NCBI GenBank assembly: GCA_035384565.1
Contig: DAOOIT010000015.1
Location: 47,706 to 111,705 of the forward strand
Length of the DNA: 64,000 nucleotides
Reading direction: 5' to 3'
Source of the DNA: Planctomycetota bacterium
GTDB taxonomy: Bacteria > Planctomycetota > PUPC01 > DSUN01
Part shown: in pieces, positions 17,635 to 25,795 of the stretch
How positions within the stretch are numbered: position 1 is the first letter of the stretch
Layout of the letters: every line of letters begins with the position of its first letter
Notes under the pieces: model-generated
Seen by the model: the letters and a program-made list of their open reading frames with translations, nothing else
Database searches by the model: none
Told to the model about the DNA's origin: nothing
Position numbers and translations under genes: made by a program

Positions 17635-17755
17635 ACGGCGGGCCGGCGGCGGAGCGGAGGCGCCTTGCGAGGACCCGCCGTCCGCGCGCCCGCCCAGAGG
17701 CCGGCCTCCCGCAGTCTTGGAGCGTGCGGGGGCACCGTGGAGGCCCGCCAAGCCT

Positions 17756-18448
17756 ATGGCGAAGCACATCGGCATTGTCGCGTGCAGCGCGGAGGGGGCA
17801 GCCCTCTGCTACCGCACGATCTGTGCGGAAGCGTCCGCCCGGATGGGCGAACACGCGCATCCCGAAACCACCATGCACACCCACCCCCTCGCCGCCTACA
17901 TGGTGCACATTCGCTCCGGCGAGTGGGCCGCCGTGGCCGAGCTGATGCTCTCGTCGGCCCACAAGCTGGCTGCCGTGGGCGCCGACTTCGCCATCTGCCC
18001 CGACAACACGATCCACCAGGCCTTCGGCCTCGTCGAGCCGCGCTCGCCCATCCCCTGGCTGCACATCGCCCGCATCGTGGCCTTCGAGGCCAAGCGGCGC
18101 GGGTTCGCGCGCCTCGGCATTCTCGGCACCCGCTACCTGATGGAGGGCCCAGTCTACCCCGAGGCCTTAGCCCCCGCGGGCATCGCCGCTCTCGTGCCCG
18201 ACGAGGCCGACCGCGAGCGGATTGACGCCATCATCTTCCGGGAGCTGGTCAACGCCGTCTTCACCGAGGAGTCGCGGCTCTACCTCAACGCCGTGATGGC
18301 GAGGCTCCGCGCACGCGGGGCCGATGCGGCCGTGCTCGGCTGCACGGAGATTCCGTTGCTCGTGCGGCCCGACGAGGCGCCTCTGCCCACCCTCGACTCC
18401 ACCCGCCTCCTGGCCCGCGCGGCGCTGGCCTGCGCAATTGGCGCTTGA
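17756..18448 (+). CDS. Aspartate/glutamate racemase family protein
   Basis: A 230-residue cofactor-independent racemase-fold protein. The ATG at 17756 gives a proper first strand (KHIGIVACSAEG); a GTGGAGG site lies 13 bp upstream. The two catalytic Cys positions of the family are seen as ICPDNTIHQ (first) and LGCTEIPLL (second). GPVYPEAL and LYLNAVMARL segments match the aspartate racemase branch. These enzymes supply D-aspartate or D-glutamate or related acids. It lies 120 bp after the stress-protein gene, probably in a separate transcript. Confidence 0.8.
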   Translation: MAKHIGIVACSAEGAALCYRTICAEASARMGEHAHPETTMHTHPLAAYMVHIRSGEWAAVAELMLSSAHKLAAVGADFAICPDNTIHQAFGLVEPRSPIPWLHIARIVAFEAKRRGFARLGILGTRYLMEGPVYPEALAPAGIAALVPDEADRERIDAIIFRELVNAVFTEESRLYLNAVMARLRARGADAAVLGCTEIPLLVRPDEAPLPTLDSTRLLARAALACAIGA

Positions 18449-18457
18449 AATCAAGCG
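18442..18457. terminator. Perfect 7-bp palindrome at the racemase stop codon
   Basis: CGCTTGA, two bases, TCAAGCG. It contains the TGA stop codon of the racemase and lies just before the metal-efflux operon. It could be a weak terminator or an operator for a metal-responsive regulator; no regulator is encoded nearby. Confidence 0.3.
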
Positions 18458-18481
18458 GGCTTTGCGCGATGCTGTACAGTG

Positions 18482-18913
18482 ATGAAGACGACGCGCCCCC
18501 AATCCCTGATGGCCCTGGCTTGCATCGGCGCGTATGTGCTGATGGCCCAGGTGGAGCTGGTGCTGTGCGTGAGCGCCGACGGCCGCGTGGCTCTCGAGGC
18601 CGCGGCCTGCGGCTGTTGCGACCAGTGCGCTGACTCCGCCGCAAGCCCGCTTCAGCGCGCGCCCCAACCCACCGTGGCCAGGGGCAAAGGCTCGTGCAGC
18701 TTCTGCTGCGTGGACACGGCGGTCCACGTCAATGGCGTGGCGGTCCAGCCGTCGGCGGGCCATTCCTCCAAGCTGCACGAACGGGCGCCGGCCGCTTCAG
18801 CCCTGGCCGTGCCGCCCGCCGGTGTGACGCCCGCGGCGGCGGTCCCCGCGTCCCACGCCCCGCCGCCGAATGCCGGCTTCCAATCCCTCCAGACCGTGGT
18901 TCTGCGGATCTAG
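18482..18913 (+). CDS. Small Cys-rich exported protein, first gene of the metal-efflux operon
   Basis: A 143-residue protein with an N-terminal hydrophobic segment (SLMALACIGAYVLMAQVELVLCV). Next comes a Cys cluster (CGCCDQCADS, then GSCSFCCVD), and then a Pro/Ala-rich tail rich in His and Ser. No family is recognised. The cluster could bind soft metals such as Cu, Ag or Zn. Its place directly before cusC/B/A-like genes supports a periplasmic metal-binding role, which remains inference. The ATG at 18482 overlaps a GTG at 18479; the former is used. Confidence 0.55.
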   Translation: MKTTRPQSLMALACIGAYVLMAQVELVLCVSADGRVALEAAACGCCDQCADSAASPLQRAPQPTVARGKGSCSFCCVDTAVHVNGVAVQPSAGHSSKLHERAPAASALAVPPAGVTPAAAVPASHAPPPNAGFQSLQTVVLRI

Positions 18914-19025
18914 CCCTCTCACGTCCGATGCCGTGCGTGTGGCCCCCGCGGCGGAGGCTCCGCCGTCCGGGGGCGATCCCTGGCGTTGGCGGCCACTGGG
19001 CCGCGAGCGAGCGAGAGGAACCCGA

Positions 19026-20459
19026 ATGGTCGGCAGAGCGTGCGTTCTTGCAGGCATCTTTCTTGCCCTGGTGGCGGGTGGCTGCGCCACCCCGCAACCG
19101 GGCCGCGTGGCACCGCCCGAGCGCCGCCCCCTGGGCCGCGACCTGACCGCCTTCGAGGCGCCAGCCGATGCCGCGGTCCCCCGCCCGGAAATCGAGGAGC
19201 CCAAGGGGCCGCTCACCCTGCGCGAGGCGCTGGCCCTGGCGCTGCTGCATAGCCCCGAGCTGGCGGAAAGCGCGTGGGACATTCGCATGGCCGAGGCCAG
19301 GGTGCTCCAGGCCGGCCTGGGGCCGAATCCCGAGCTGGGGTTCGACTCCGAAGGCTTCGGCGGCACACGGGACAAGAAGGGCTTCGGAAACGCCGAGGGG
19401 TCGTTGAGCCTCGCCTACACTATCGAGCTGGGCGGCAAGCGGCTCAAGCGCGTCCGCGCCGCTGAGGCCGAGGGCCGTCTCGCCGCGTGGGACTACGAGA
19501 CCAAGCGCCTCGACGTGCTCACCGCCACGGCCAAAGCGTTCATCGCCCTGGTGGCCGCGCAGGAACAGGTGGCGCTCGCCGAAGAACTCGTCGCCCTCGC
19601 GGAGAGTATCCTCCGCAACGTCGCGGAGCGGGTCAAGGCGGGCAAGGTGTCGCCGCTCGAAGAGCACAAGGCCAAGGGCGAGCTGGCCTCGGCCCGCATC
19701 GCGCGCGAGCAGGCCCGACACCGGGTCGCCGCTGCCCGCCGCCGACTCGCCACGTTCTGGGGCGGCGCCGAGCCGGCCTTCGAGCGGGCCGTGGGCGACC
19801 TGGCCGCCGCGGCGCCACCGCCCCCCGAGACGAGCCTCGCGGGCCTGCTGGCGCAGAACCCCGACCTGGAGCGCTGGGCCGACGAGGCCGCGCAGCGCCG
19901 GGCTGCGCTGGAGCTGGAAAAGGCCAACCGCTGGCCCGACCTCAACCTGTCGCCCGGCCTCGGCTACTTCGGGGAGTCGGGCGCCTTCGCCTGGCTCTTC
20001 GGCTGGGCGCTGCCGCTCACGGTGCGGAACCGCAACCAGGGCGCGATTCTGGAGGCCACGCACAGTGTGGCCAAGGCCGCCGAGATGCGCCGCGCGGCCG
20101 AGGCGAAGGCCCGAGCCGAGCTGGCCGAGGCCTACAGCGAGCTCGCCGCCGCGTTCGAGGAGATACGCGGCATCCGGGCCGAGGTGCTGCCGGCGGCCCA
20201 AGCCGCCTACGATGCGGCGAGCGCGGGCTTCCGAGAAGGCAAGTTTCCCTTCCTCGACGTGCTCGACGCCCAGCGCACCCTGTTCGACGCCCGCGGCAAC
20301 CTCCTCACCGCCCTGGCCGAATACCACAAGGCCCTGGCCGACGTCGAGCGCCTCATCGGCCAGAGCGTCCCCCTCTCTCCCGTCCCCCAACCTCCCGCGG
20401 CTGCGGAACCCGCGGGAGGTTCTGCTGCGGGAGGGCCATCGGAAAGGAGCCAGCCATGA
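19026..20459 (+). CDS. Outer-membrane efflux lipoprotein, CusC/TolC family
   Basis: A 477-residue protein. The ATG at 19026 follows GAGAGGAAC and starts a lipoprotein-type leader ending LALVAGGC (Cys lipidation site). Two OEP repeats follow: GPLTLREALALALLHSPEL, the long helices with ALVAAQEQVALAEELVALAE, and a second half beginning AGLLAQNPDLERWADE. ELGGKRLKRVRAAEAE is typical of the metal-RND branch. It would form the outer channel of the CusCBA-type complex. Its C-terminal coding end includes a 12-bp perfect palindrome (about 20388-20420). Its stop overlaps the start of the adaptor gene by 4 bp. Confidence 0.88.
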   Translation: MVGRACVLAGIFLALVAGGCATPQPGRVAPPERRPLGRDLTAFEAPADAAVPRPEIEEPKGPLTLREALALALLHSPELAESAWDIRMAEARVLQAGLGPNPELGFDSEGFGGTRDKKGFGNAEGSLSLAYTIELGGKRLKRVRAAEAEGRLAAWDYETKRLDVLTATAKAFIALVAAQEQVALAEELVALAESILRNVAERVKAGKVSPLEEHKAKGELASARIAREQARHRVAAARRRLATFWGGAEPAFERAVGDLAAAAPPPPETSLAGLLAQNPDLERWADEAAQRRAALELEKANRWPDLNLSPGLGYFGESGAFAWLFGWALPLTVRNRNQGAILEATHSVAKAAEMRRAAEAKARAELAEAYSELAAAFEEIRGIRAEVLPAAQAAYDAASAGFREGKFPFLDVLDAQRTLFDARGNLLTALAEYHKALADVERLIGQSVPLSPVPQPPAAAEPAGGSAAGGPSERSQP

Positions 20460-22330
20460 AGAAGCTGCTCGCCGCCCTCAGCCATGCGGGCTGGGCGCTG
20501 TTCGTCTTCACCGCCCTCACGGGCCTTTTCCTCTGGCGCACGGGCAGCCTTCAGATTCGCCTGACCGGCGCCCCGGCCGCCGCGGACCCCGGCGCGAGTC
20601 ACGCCCACGGCGACGCCTGCGAGCACGACGCGCCCGAACCCGGCGCCCACAAACACGGCGCAGGCTGCGCCCACGACGAACCGAAGAAGGCCGACGCCCA
20701 TGAGCACGGCGAAGCCTGTGCGCACGAGGGCGAGGCCGACTGGTGCGCTGAGCACAAGGTGCCCGAATCGGCCTGCACCCGCTGCAACCCCGGCCTGATC
20801 GCCAAGTTCAAGGAGAAGGGCGACTGGTGCGACGGGCACAACCTGCCCGAATCGCAGTGCGTGAAGTGCAACCCCGACGCCGCCGCGAAGCTCAAGCCGC
20901 CGCCGGCCGTGGCGGCCGCCGCCGCGCAGGCCAGGTGCGAGCACGGCGTGGCCAAGATTGACTGCGACAACTGCCGCTTCGAGGTGGGCGCCGTGAAGGT
21001 GCGGCCCGACGTGGCCAAGGCCCTCCTCAAGCCGGCCAGGGTCCAGCACCAGGAGTTGGCCACCACAATGAGGCTGACCGGCCAGGTGCAACTTGACGAG
21101 ACCCGCGTGGTGGACGTGGCGCCGCCTGCCCCTGGGCGCGTGGTGCGCGTCCAAGCCGTCCTCGGCCAGGCCGTCAGCGAGGGCGACGTGCTGGCCATCG
21201 TCCACTCGGCGGAGTTCGGGGTGGCCAAGGCCGGCTATCTGGACGCCTGGACGAAGCTGGAGCTGGCCCGCCGCGAGCAGGAGCGTCAGGCGGCGCTCAG
21301 CGGCGCGCTGGAGAAGGCCCTGGAGCACCTGGCCACCGACCACGGCGTGCCCGGCAAGTGCGACCCGCTGAGGGGCAATTGCTTGCCCCAGGCGCCGTTG
21401 GGCGAATGGCGCGCGAAGCTCCTCGGCGCGGCCGCCAAGCTGCGCCTCGCCCACTCGGTCTACGGCCGCGAGAAGGCGCTGCTCGACAAGCAGGCCTCGA
21501 GCCGCGCCGAGTTCGAGCAGGCCGAGCACGAGTTGCACGCGGCCCAGGTGGAGTACACCGCGCTCGTGGACGAGGCGCAGCTCGGCCTTCACTTGGAGAA
21601 GCTGCGCGCCGACAACGCTGCCCGCCAGGCCGAAATCGCCCTCACCGCCGCCGAACAGCAGCTTCACATCTTCGGGCTCGACGACGCCGCGGTGGCCGCC
21701 CTGCGTACGGAGAAGGAGAACGGCGGCTTCGCCCACCTGGCCGTGCGGGCGCCCCGGGCCGGCACCATTCTCACCCGCGCCGCGGCCGAGGGCAAGTTCG
21801 TGGAGGCCAAGGAAAGCCTCTTCGCGCTCGGCGACCTGTCCAACGTCTGGGTCTGGTGCAACGTCTACGAGCGCGACCTCGGCCCTCTCCACGCCGCGCT
21901 GGCCGAGGGCCAGCCGCCGCACGCCTGTGTGCGCGTGGCCGCCTTCGGCGACGAGCCGTTCTGCGGCGTGATTGACCTCATCGGCAGCATCGTGGACGAG
22001 AAGACCCGCACGGTGCGCGTGCGGGTGCAGGTGGACAACGCCCAGGGCAAGCTCAAGCCGGGCATGTTCGCCAACGTCGAAATCCAGTTCGCCAGCGGCA
22101 AGCAGGCGGCCTTCGTGCCGCGCGAGGCCGTGCTTGCGGACGAGGGCAGGCAATTCGTGTTCCAGGAGATGCAGGACGGCCTGTGGCTGCGCCGCGACGT
22201 GGCGACGGGCCGCACCCAGGGCCGCCTGGTGGAGATCGTGAGCGGCCTCGACCCCGACGCCACCGTGGCCGCGGGCGGGGCCTTCATGCTCAAGAGCGAC
22301 ATCCTGCGTTCTAAGATGGGCGCGGGGTGA
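20456..22330 (+). CDS. Metal RND efflux adaptor (CusB-like) with His/Cys-rich N-terminus
   Basis: A 624-residue protein. The ATG at 20456 overlaps the cusC-like stop (ATGA) and follows AAAGGAG. A membrane anchor (GWALFVFTALTGLFLW) is followed by a His-rich stretch (residues about 49-92) and two tandem metal-ligand motifs, WCAEHKVPESACTRCNP (96-112) and WCDGHNLPESQCVKCNP (124-140). A third Cys-rich motif, CEHGVAKIDCDNC, lies at 161-173. The rest is the HlyD/CusB adaptor: lipoyl-like VVDVAPPAPGRVVRVQA, a helical hairpin, and beta-barrel ending DATVAAGGAFMLKSDIL. The N-terminal domain probably captures metal ions in the periplasm for hand-over to the pump. Confidence 0.88.
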   Translation: MKKLLAALSHAGWALFVFTALTGLFLWRTGSLQIRLTGAPAAADPGASHAHGDACEHDAPEPGAHKHGAGCAHDEPKKADAHEHGEACAHEGEADWCAEHKVPESACTRCNPGLIAKFKEKGDWCDGHNLPESQCVKCNPDAAAKLKPPPAVAAAAAQARCEHGVAKIDCDNCRFEVGAVKVRPDVAKALLKPARVQHQELATTMRLTGQVQLDETRVVDVAPPAPGRVVRVQAVLGQAVSEGDVLAIVHSAEFGVAKAGYLDAWTKLELARREQERQAALSGALEKALEHLATDHGVPGKCDPLRGNCLPQAPLGEWRAKLLGAAAKLRLAHSVYGREKALLDKQASSRAEFEQAEHELHAAQVEYTALVDEAQLGLHLEKLRADNAARQAEIALTAAEQQLHIFGLDDAAVAALRTEKENGGFAHLAVRAPRAGTILTRAAAEGKFVEAKESLFALGDLSNVWVWCNVYERDLGPLHAALAEGQPPHACVRVAAFGDEPFCGVIDLIGSIVDEKTRTVRVRVQVDNAQGKLKPGMFANVEIQFASGKQAAFVPREAVLADEGRQFVFQEMQDGLWLRRDVATGRTQGRLVEIVSGLDPDATVAAGGAFMLKSDILRSKMGAG

Positions 22331-22470
22331 GCAGACTAGTTGCCCGGGGACAGTTCGTCCCCGTCCACCCGTCCTTGTTCTCGAAGCGTTGTGTGGTATT
22401 GGGAGTTCGGTGTCAGGGGTCCGGTTCGCGCGGATTCGCGTGATTCGCGGTCGTTTTGAGGCTTCACTCC

Positions 22471-25400
22471 ATGCTCGATCACGCCCTTCAATTCGTCCTG
22501 CGCCAGCGCCTCCTGGTGGTTCTTGGCGGCGCGCTGGCGCTCGCCGCCGGCGTCGCGGCCTGGCGGCGTCTGCCGATTGACGCCTTCCCCGACGTGACCA
22601 ACGTGCAGGTGATGGTGCTCACCAACGCCCCCGGCCTGGCGCCCGGCGAGGTCGAGCGCCTCATCACCTTCCCCATCGAGGTCGAAATGAGCGGCCTGCC
22701 CGACGTCCAGCAGGTCCGCTCGCTCTCCAAGAGCGGCCTTTCGCAGGTCGTCGTGATCTTCGAGGACCACGTAGACACGTATTTCGCCCGCGAACTGGTC
22801 TTCCAGCGCCTGGCCGCGGCGCGCGAGCAGCTCCCGGAGGGCATCGAGCCCGAACTCGGCCCCATCTCCACCGGCCTCGGCGAGATCTTCCAATACGCCC
22901 TCCTGGCCGGCCACTACTGTCCCAGCCACCCTCGTGTCTGGGCCGAGGAGCCCGGCCGGTGCCCCGACTGCGGCGCCGCGCTGCGCCGGAACGATGCCGA
23001 CCTGATGGACCTGCGCACACTTCAGGACTGGGTGGTGGCGCCCCAGCTCCGGCGCCTCGCCGGCATCACCGAGGTGAACAGCTTCGGCGGCCTGGTCAAG
23101 CAGTTCCACGTGGTGCCCGACCCCGACAGGCTGCTGAAATACGACCTCTCGCTCCGCGACATTCTGGAGGCCTTGGAAGCCAACAACGCCAACGCGCCCG
23201 GCGGCTTCATCGTGAAGGACTGGGAGCAGATCAACCTCGTATCGAAGGGCCTGCTGCGCGACGTCGCCGACATCGAGCGGATCGTGCTCAAAGCGGAAGA
23301 TGGCACGCCCGTCTACCTCGGGGACCTGGCGGAGGTGAAGATCGGCCATCAGACCCGCCACGGCGTCGTGACCCGCGACGGCAAGGGCGAGGTGGTGATC
23401 GGCATGACGATCATGCTGAAGGACGCGAACTCGAAGATCGTGGTGGACCGTGTGCGGGCCGCCGTGCCCGAGATCCAGAAGACCCTGCCGCCGGGGGTGA
23501 AGGTCGAGCCGTTCTACGATCGCACGTCGCTGATCCAGGCCTGCGTGAACACCGTGTCGAGCGCGCTCCTCCAGGGCGCCGGGCTCGTGCTCGTGGTGCT
23601 GTTTCTCATCCTGTGGGACTTGCGGGCCGCGGTCACCGTGGCCCTCACCGTGCCGCTGGCAGCCAGCGCGGCTTTCCTGCTCATGGGCTGGCAGGGCGTG
23701 ACCGCTAACCTGATGAGCCTGGGCGGCCTGGCCATCGCCGTGGGCATGGTGGTGGACGGCGGCATCGTGATGACGGAGAACATCGCGCGCCACATGCGCG
23801 AGCGGGCCGAGACGGGGCTGTCGCGCGCCGAGATTGCCCTCGACGCCGCGCGCGAGGTGGCCGCGCCCATGGCCTTCGCCATCCTGATCATCATGGTCGT
23901 GTTCCTGCCGCTCTTCACCCTCGAGTCGCTCGAGGGCAAGATGTTCAAGCCCCTGGCGCTCACGATGTGCTTCGCGATGGTGGGCGCGCTCGTGGCCGCG
24001 CTCACGGTCGTGCCGGCCCTGGCGTCGCTGGTGGTGAAGCGCGCCGCGCCGGCGGCGCGCGGCGATCTCGTCACCCGCCTCTTCGAACGGCTCTACACGC
24101 CGCTGCTGCGGCTGGCCCTGCGCGGGCGCGGGATCACCGTGGCTGTGGCGGCGGCGGCCATGGTCGGCACGTTCTCGCTCCTGCCGCAGCTCGGCACCGA
24201 GTTCCTCCCTGCTCTCGACGAGGGGGCGTTGGCGATCAACGTGGTGCGCCTGCCCACGGCCGGCGCCGAGGGCTCGGCCCTCCAGTGCTCGGCCATCGAG
24301 CGCCGGCTCCTCGCCGCCATCCCCGAAGTCACCACCGTGGTGTCGAAGACCGGCCGCGCCGAGATCGCCGAGGACCCGATGGGGCCGGAGCAGAGCGACA
24401 TCTTCGTCATGCTCAAGCCCCAGGCCGAGTGGACGCCTGGCCGCACCCGCGAGGGCCTCCTCGAGGCGGTGCGCGCCGAGCTGGCCGCATTCCCGGGCAT
24501 GAACGCGGCCTTCTCGCAGCCCATCGCGCTGCGCGTCAACGAGCTGATCAGCGGTATCAAGAGCGACCTCGCCGTGAAGATCTTCGGCGAGGACATGGCC
24601 ATCCTCCAGGCCACCGCCGAGCGGATCGCGCCCATCCTCACCTCCATCCACGGAGCGCGCGACATCAAGATCGAGCAGATCTCGGGCTTCTCGGAACTCG
24701 AGGTGCAGATGGACCGCGCGGCCATGGCCCGCCACAAAGTGAACGCGGCCGACATCAACCTGCTCATCGAGGCCGCCGTAGGCGGCAAGGTGGCCACCAC
24801 GCTCTTCGAGGGCCAGCGCCGCTTCGCCGTGCAGGTGCGCTACCCGGCCAGCCGCCGCAGCGACCCCGAGGCCATCGAGCGCCTCCTCGTGCCCTCGCCC
24901 GCCGGCTACCACGTGCCTCTAGGCGACCTGGCCCGAATCCGCGAGGTGCAAACCCCCGCCCAGGTGAGCCGCGAGGACTCCAGCCGCCGCCTCGTCGTGG
25001 AGTGCAACGTGCGCGGGCGCGACATCGGCAGCTTCGTCGAGGAGGCCAAGGCGAAACTCGCCGCCGTCGAGCAAGGGCTGCCCCAAGGCTACCGCCTCAC
25101 CTGGGGCGGCCAGTTCGAGAACCAGGAGCGGGCCATGGCCCGCTTGCGGGTCGTCGTGCCCGTCGCCATCCTGCTCATCCTCGTGCTGCTGCTCGCGGCG
25201 CTCGGCTCGCTCAAGAGCGCCGTGCTCGTGCTCTTGGCCCTCCCGTTCGCGGTGGTGGGCGGCATCCTGGCCATCTATGTGCTGGGCCTCAACCTCAGCG
25301 TGTCGGCCTCCATCGGCTTCATCGCGCTCTTCGGCGTCGCCGTGGAGGACGGCTTGGTGCTCGTGAGCTTCTGCGACCAGTTGCGCAGGCGCGGCCTGGC

Positions 25401-25659
25401 CGTACGCGAGGCCGTCAGCGAGGCCTGCCGCCTGCGCGTGCGCTCGATCATCACCACCAGCCTCACCACACTGCTGGGCCTCTTCCCGATGCTCTATGCC
25501 GTCGGCCCGGGCGCCGAGCTCCAGAAGCCGCTCATCGCCGTGATCTTCGGCGGCCTCATCACCCAACTGGTCCTCGTGCTCACCGTCCTGCCTGTCCTCT
25601 ACACCCTCGTGAACCGCGACAGGCCCCTGCCCCCGCAGGTGGCTGCCGAGCCGGTGTGA
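22471..25659 (+). CDS. Heavy-metal RND efflux pump (CusA/CzcA family) with inserted metal-binding module
   Basis: A 1062-residue inner-membrane proton/metal antiporter with about 12 membrane helices and two porter domains. It is recognised by LPIDAFPDVTNVQVMVLTNAPG, GMVVDGGIVMTENIARH (proton-relay Asp) and NELISGIKSDLAVKIFGEDM. The ATG at 22471 follows GAGG. Unusually, after IFQYALLAGH the sequence has YCPSHP...PGRCPDCGAAL (C150, H153, C164, C167). This matches the short heavy-metal-binding domain normally found alone or on CusB/P-type ATPases, and it stands in place of the usual short loop before LRTLQDW. The metal (Cu/Ag versus Zn/Co/Cd) cannot be fixed from sequence. Confidence 0.93.
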   Translation: MLDHALQFVLRQRLLVVLGGALALAAGVAAWRRLPIDAFPDVTNVQVMVLTNAPGLAPGEVERLITFPIEVEMSGLPDVQQVRSLSKSGLSQVVVIFEDHVDTYFARELVFQRLAAAREQLPEGIEPELGPISTGLGEIFQYALLAGHYCPSHPRVWAEEPGRCPDCGAALRRNDADLMDLRTLQDWVVAPQLRRLAGITEVNSFGGLVKQFHVVPDPDRLLKYDLSLRDILEALEANNANAPGGFIVKDWEQINLVSKGLLRDVADIERIVLKAEDGTPVYLGDLAEVKIGHQTRHGVVTRDGKGEVVIGMTIMLKDANSKIVVDRVRAAVPEIQKTLPPGVKVEPFYDRTSLIQACVNTVSSALLQGAGLVLVVLFLILWDLRAAVTVALTVPLAASAAFLLMGWQGVTANLMSLGGLAIAVGMVVDGGIVMTENIARHMRERAETGLSRAEIALDAAREVAAPMAFAILIIMVVFLPLFTLESLEGKMFKPLALTMCFAMVGALVAALTVVPALASLVVKRAAPAARGDLVTRLFERLYTPLLRLALRGRGITVAVAAAAMVGTFSLLPQLGTEFLPALDEGALAINVVRLPTAGAEGSALQCSAIERRLLAAIPEVTTVVSKTGRAEIAEDPMGPEQSDIFVMLKPQAEWTPGRTREGLLEAVRAELAAFPGMNAAFSQPIALRVNELISGIKSDLAVKIFGEDMAILQATAERIAPILTSIHGARDIKIEQISGFSELEVQMDRAAMARHKVNAADINLLIEAAVGGKVATTLFEGQRRFAVQVRYPASRRSDPEAIERLLVPSPAGYHVPLGDLARIREVQTPAQVSREDSSRRLVVECNVRGRDIGSFVEEAKAKLAAVEQGLPQGYRLTWGGQFENQERAMARLRVVVPVAILLILVLLLAALGSLKSAVLVLLALPFAVVGGILAIYVLGLNLSVSASIGFIALFGVAVEDGLVLVSFCDQLRRRGLAVREAVSEACRLRVRSIITTSLTTLLGLFPMLYAVGPGAELQKPLIAVIFGGLITQLVLVLTVLPVLYTLVNRDRPLPPQVAAEPV

Positions 25660-25795
25660 GCGCGTGGCCTCCCGTTCGTGCCCGTGATCATCGCCTGGCT
25701 GGCGCGCCACGTGGCGGTTCCTGGGGCCTGGGCGGGGAGTCGCCCGCAGCGCAACAGCAAGGAACTCGAAGGGAACCTCTGGGCGCTCTGCCCGC

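Noticed and set aside
15256..17775. 839-codon minus-strand open frame opposite atpB, atpD and the stress gene
   Set aside because: Same reason: antisense to conserved genes and no domain.
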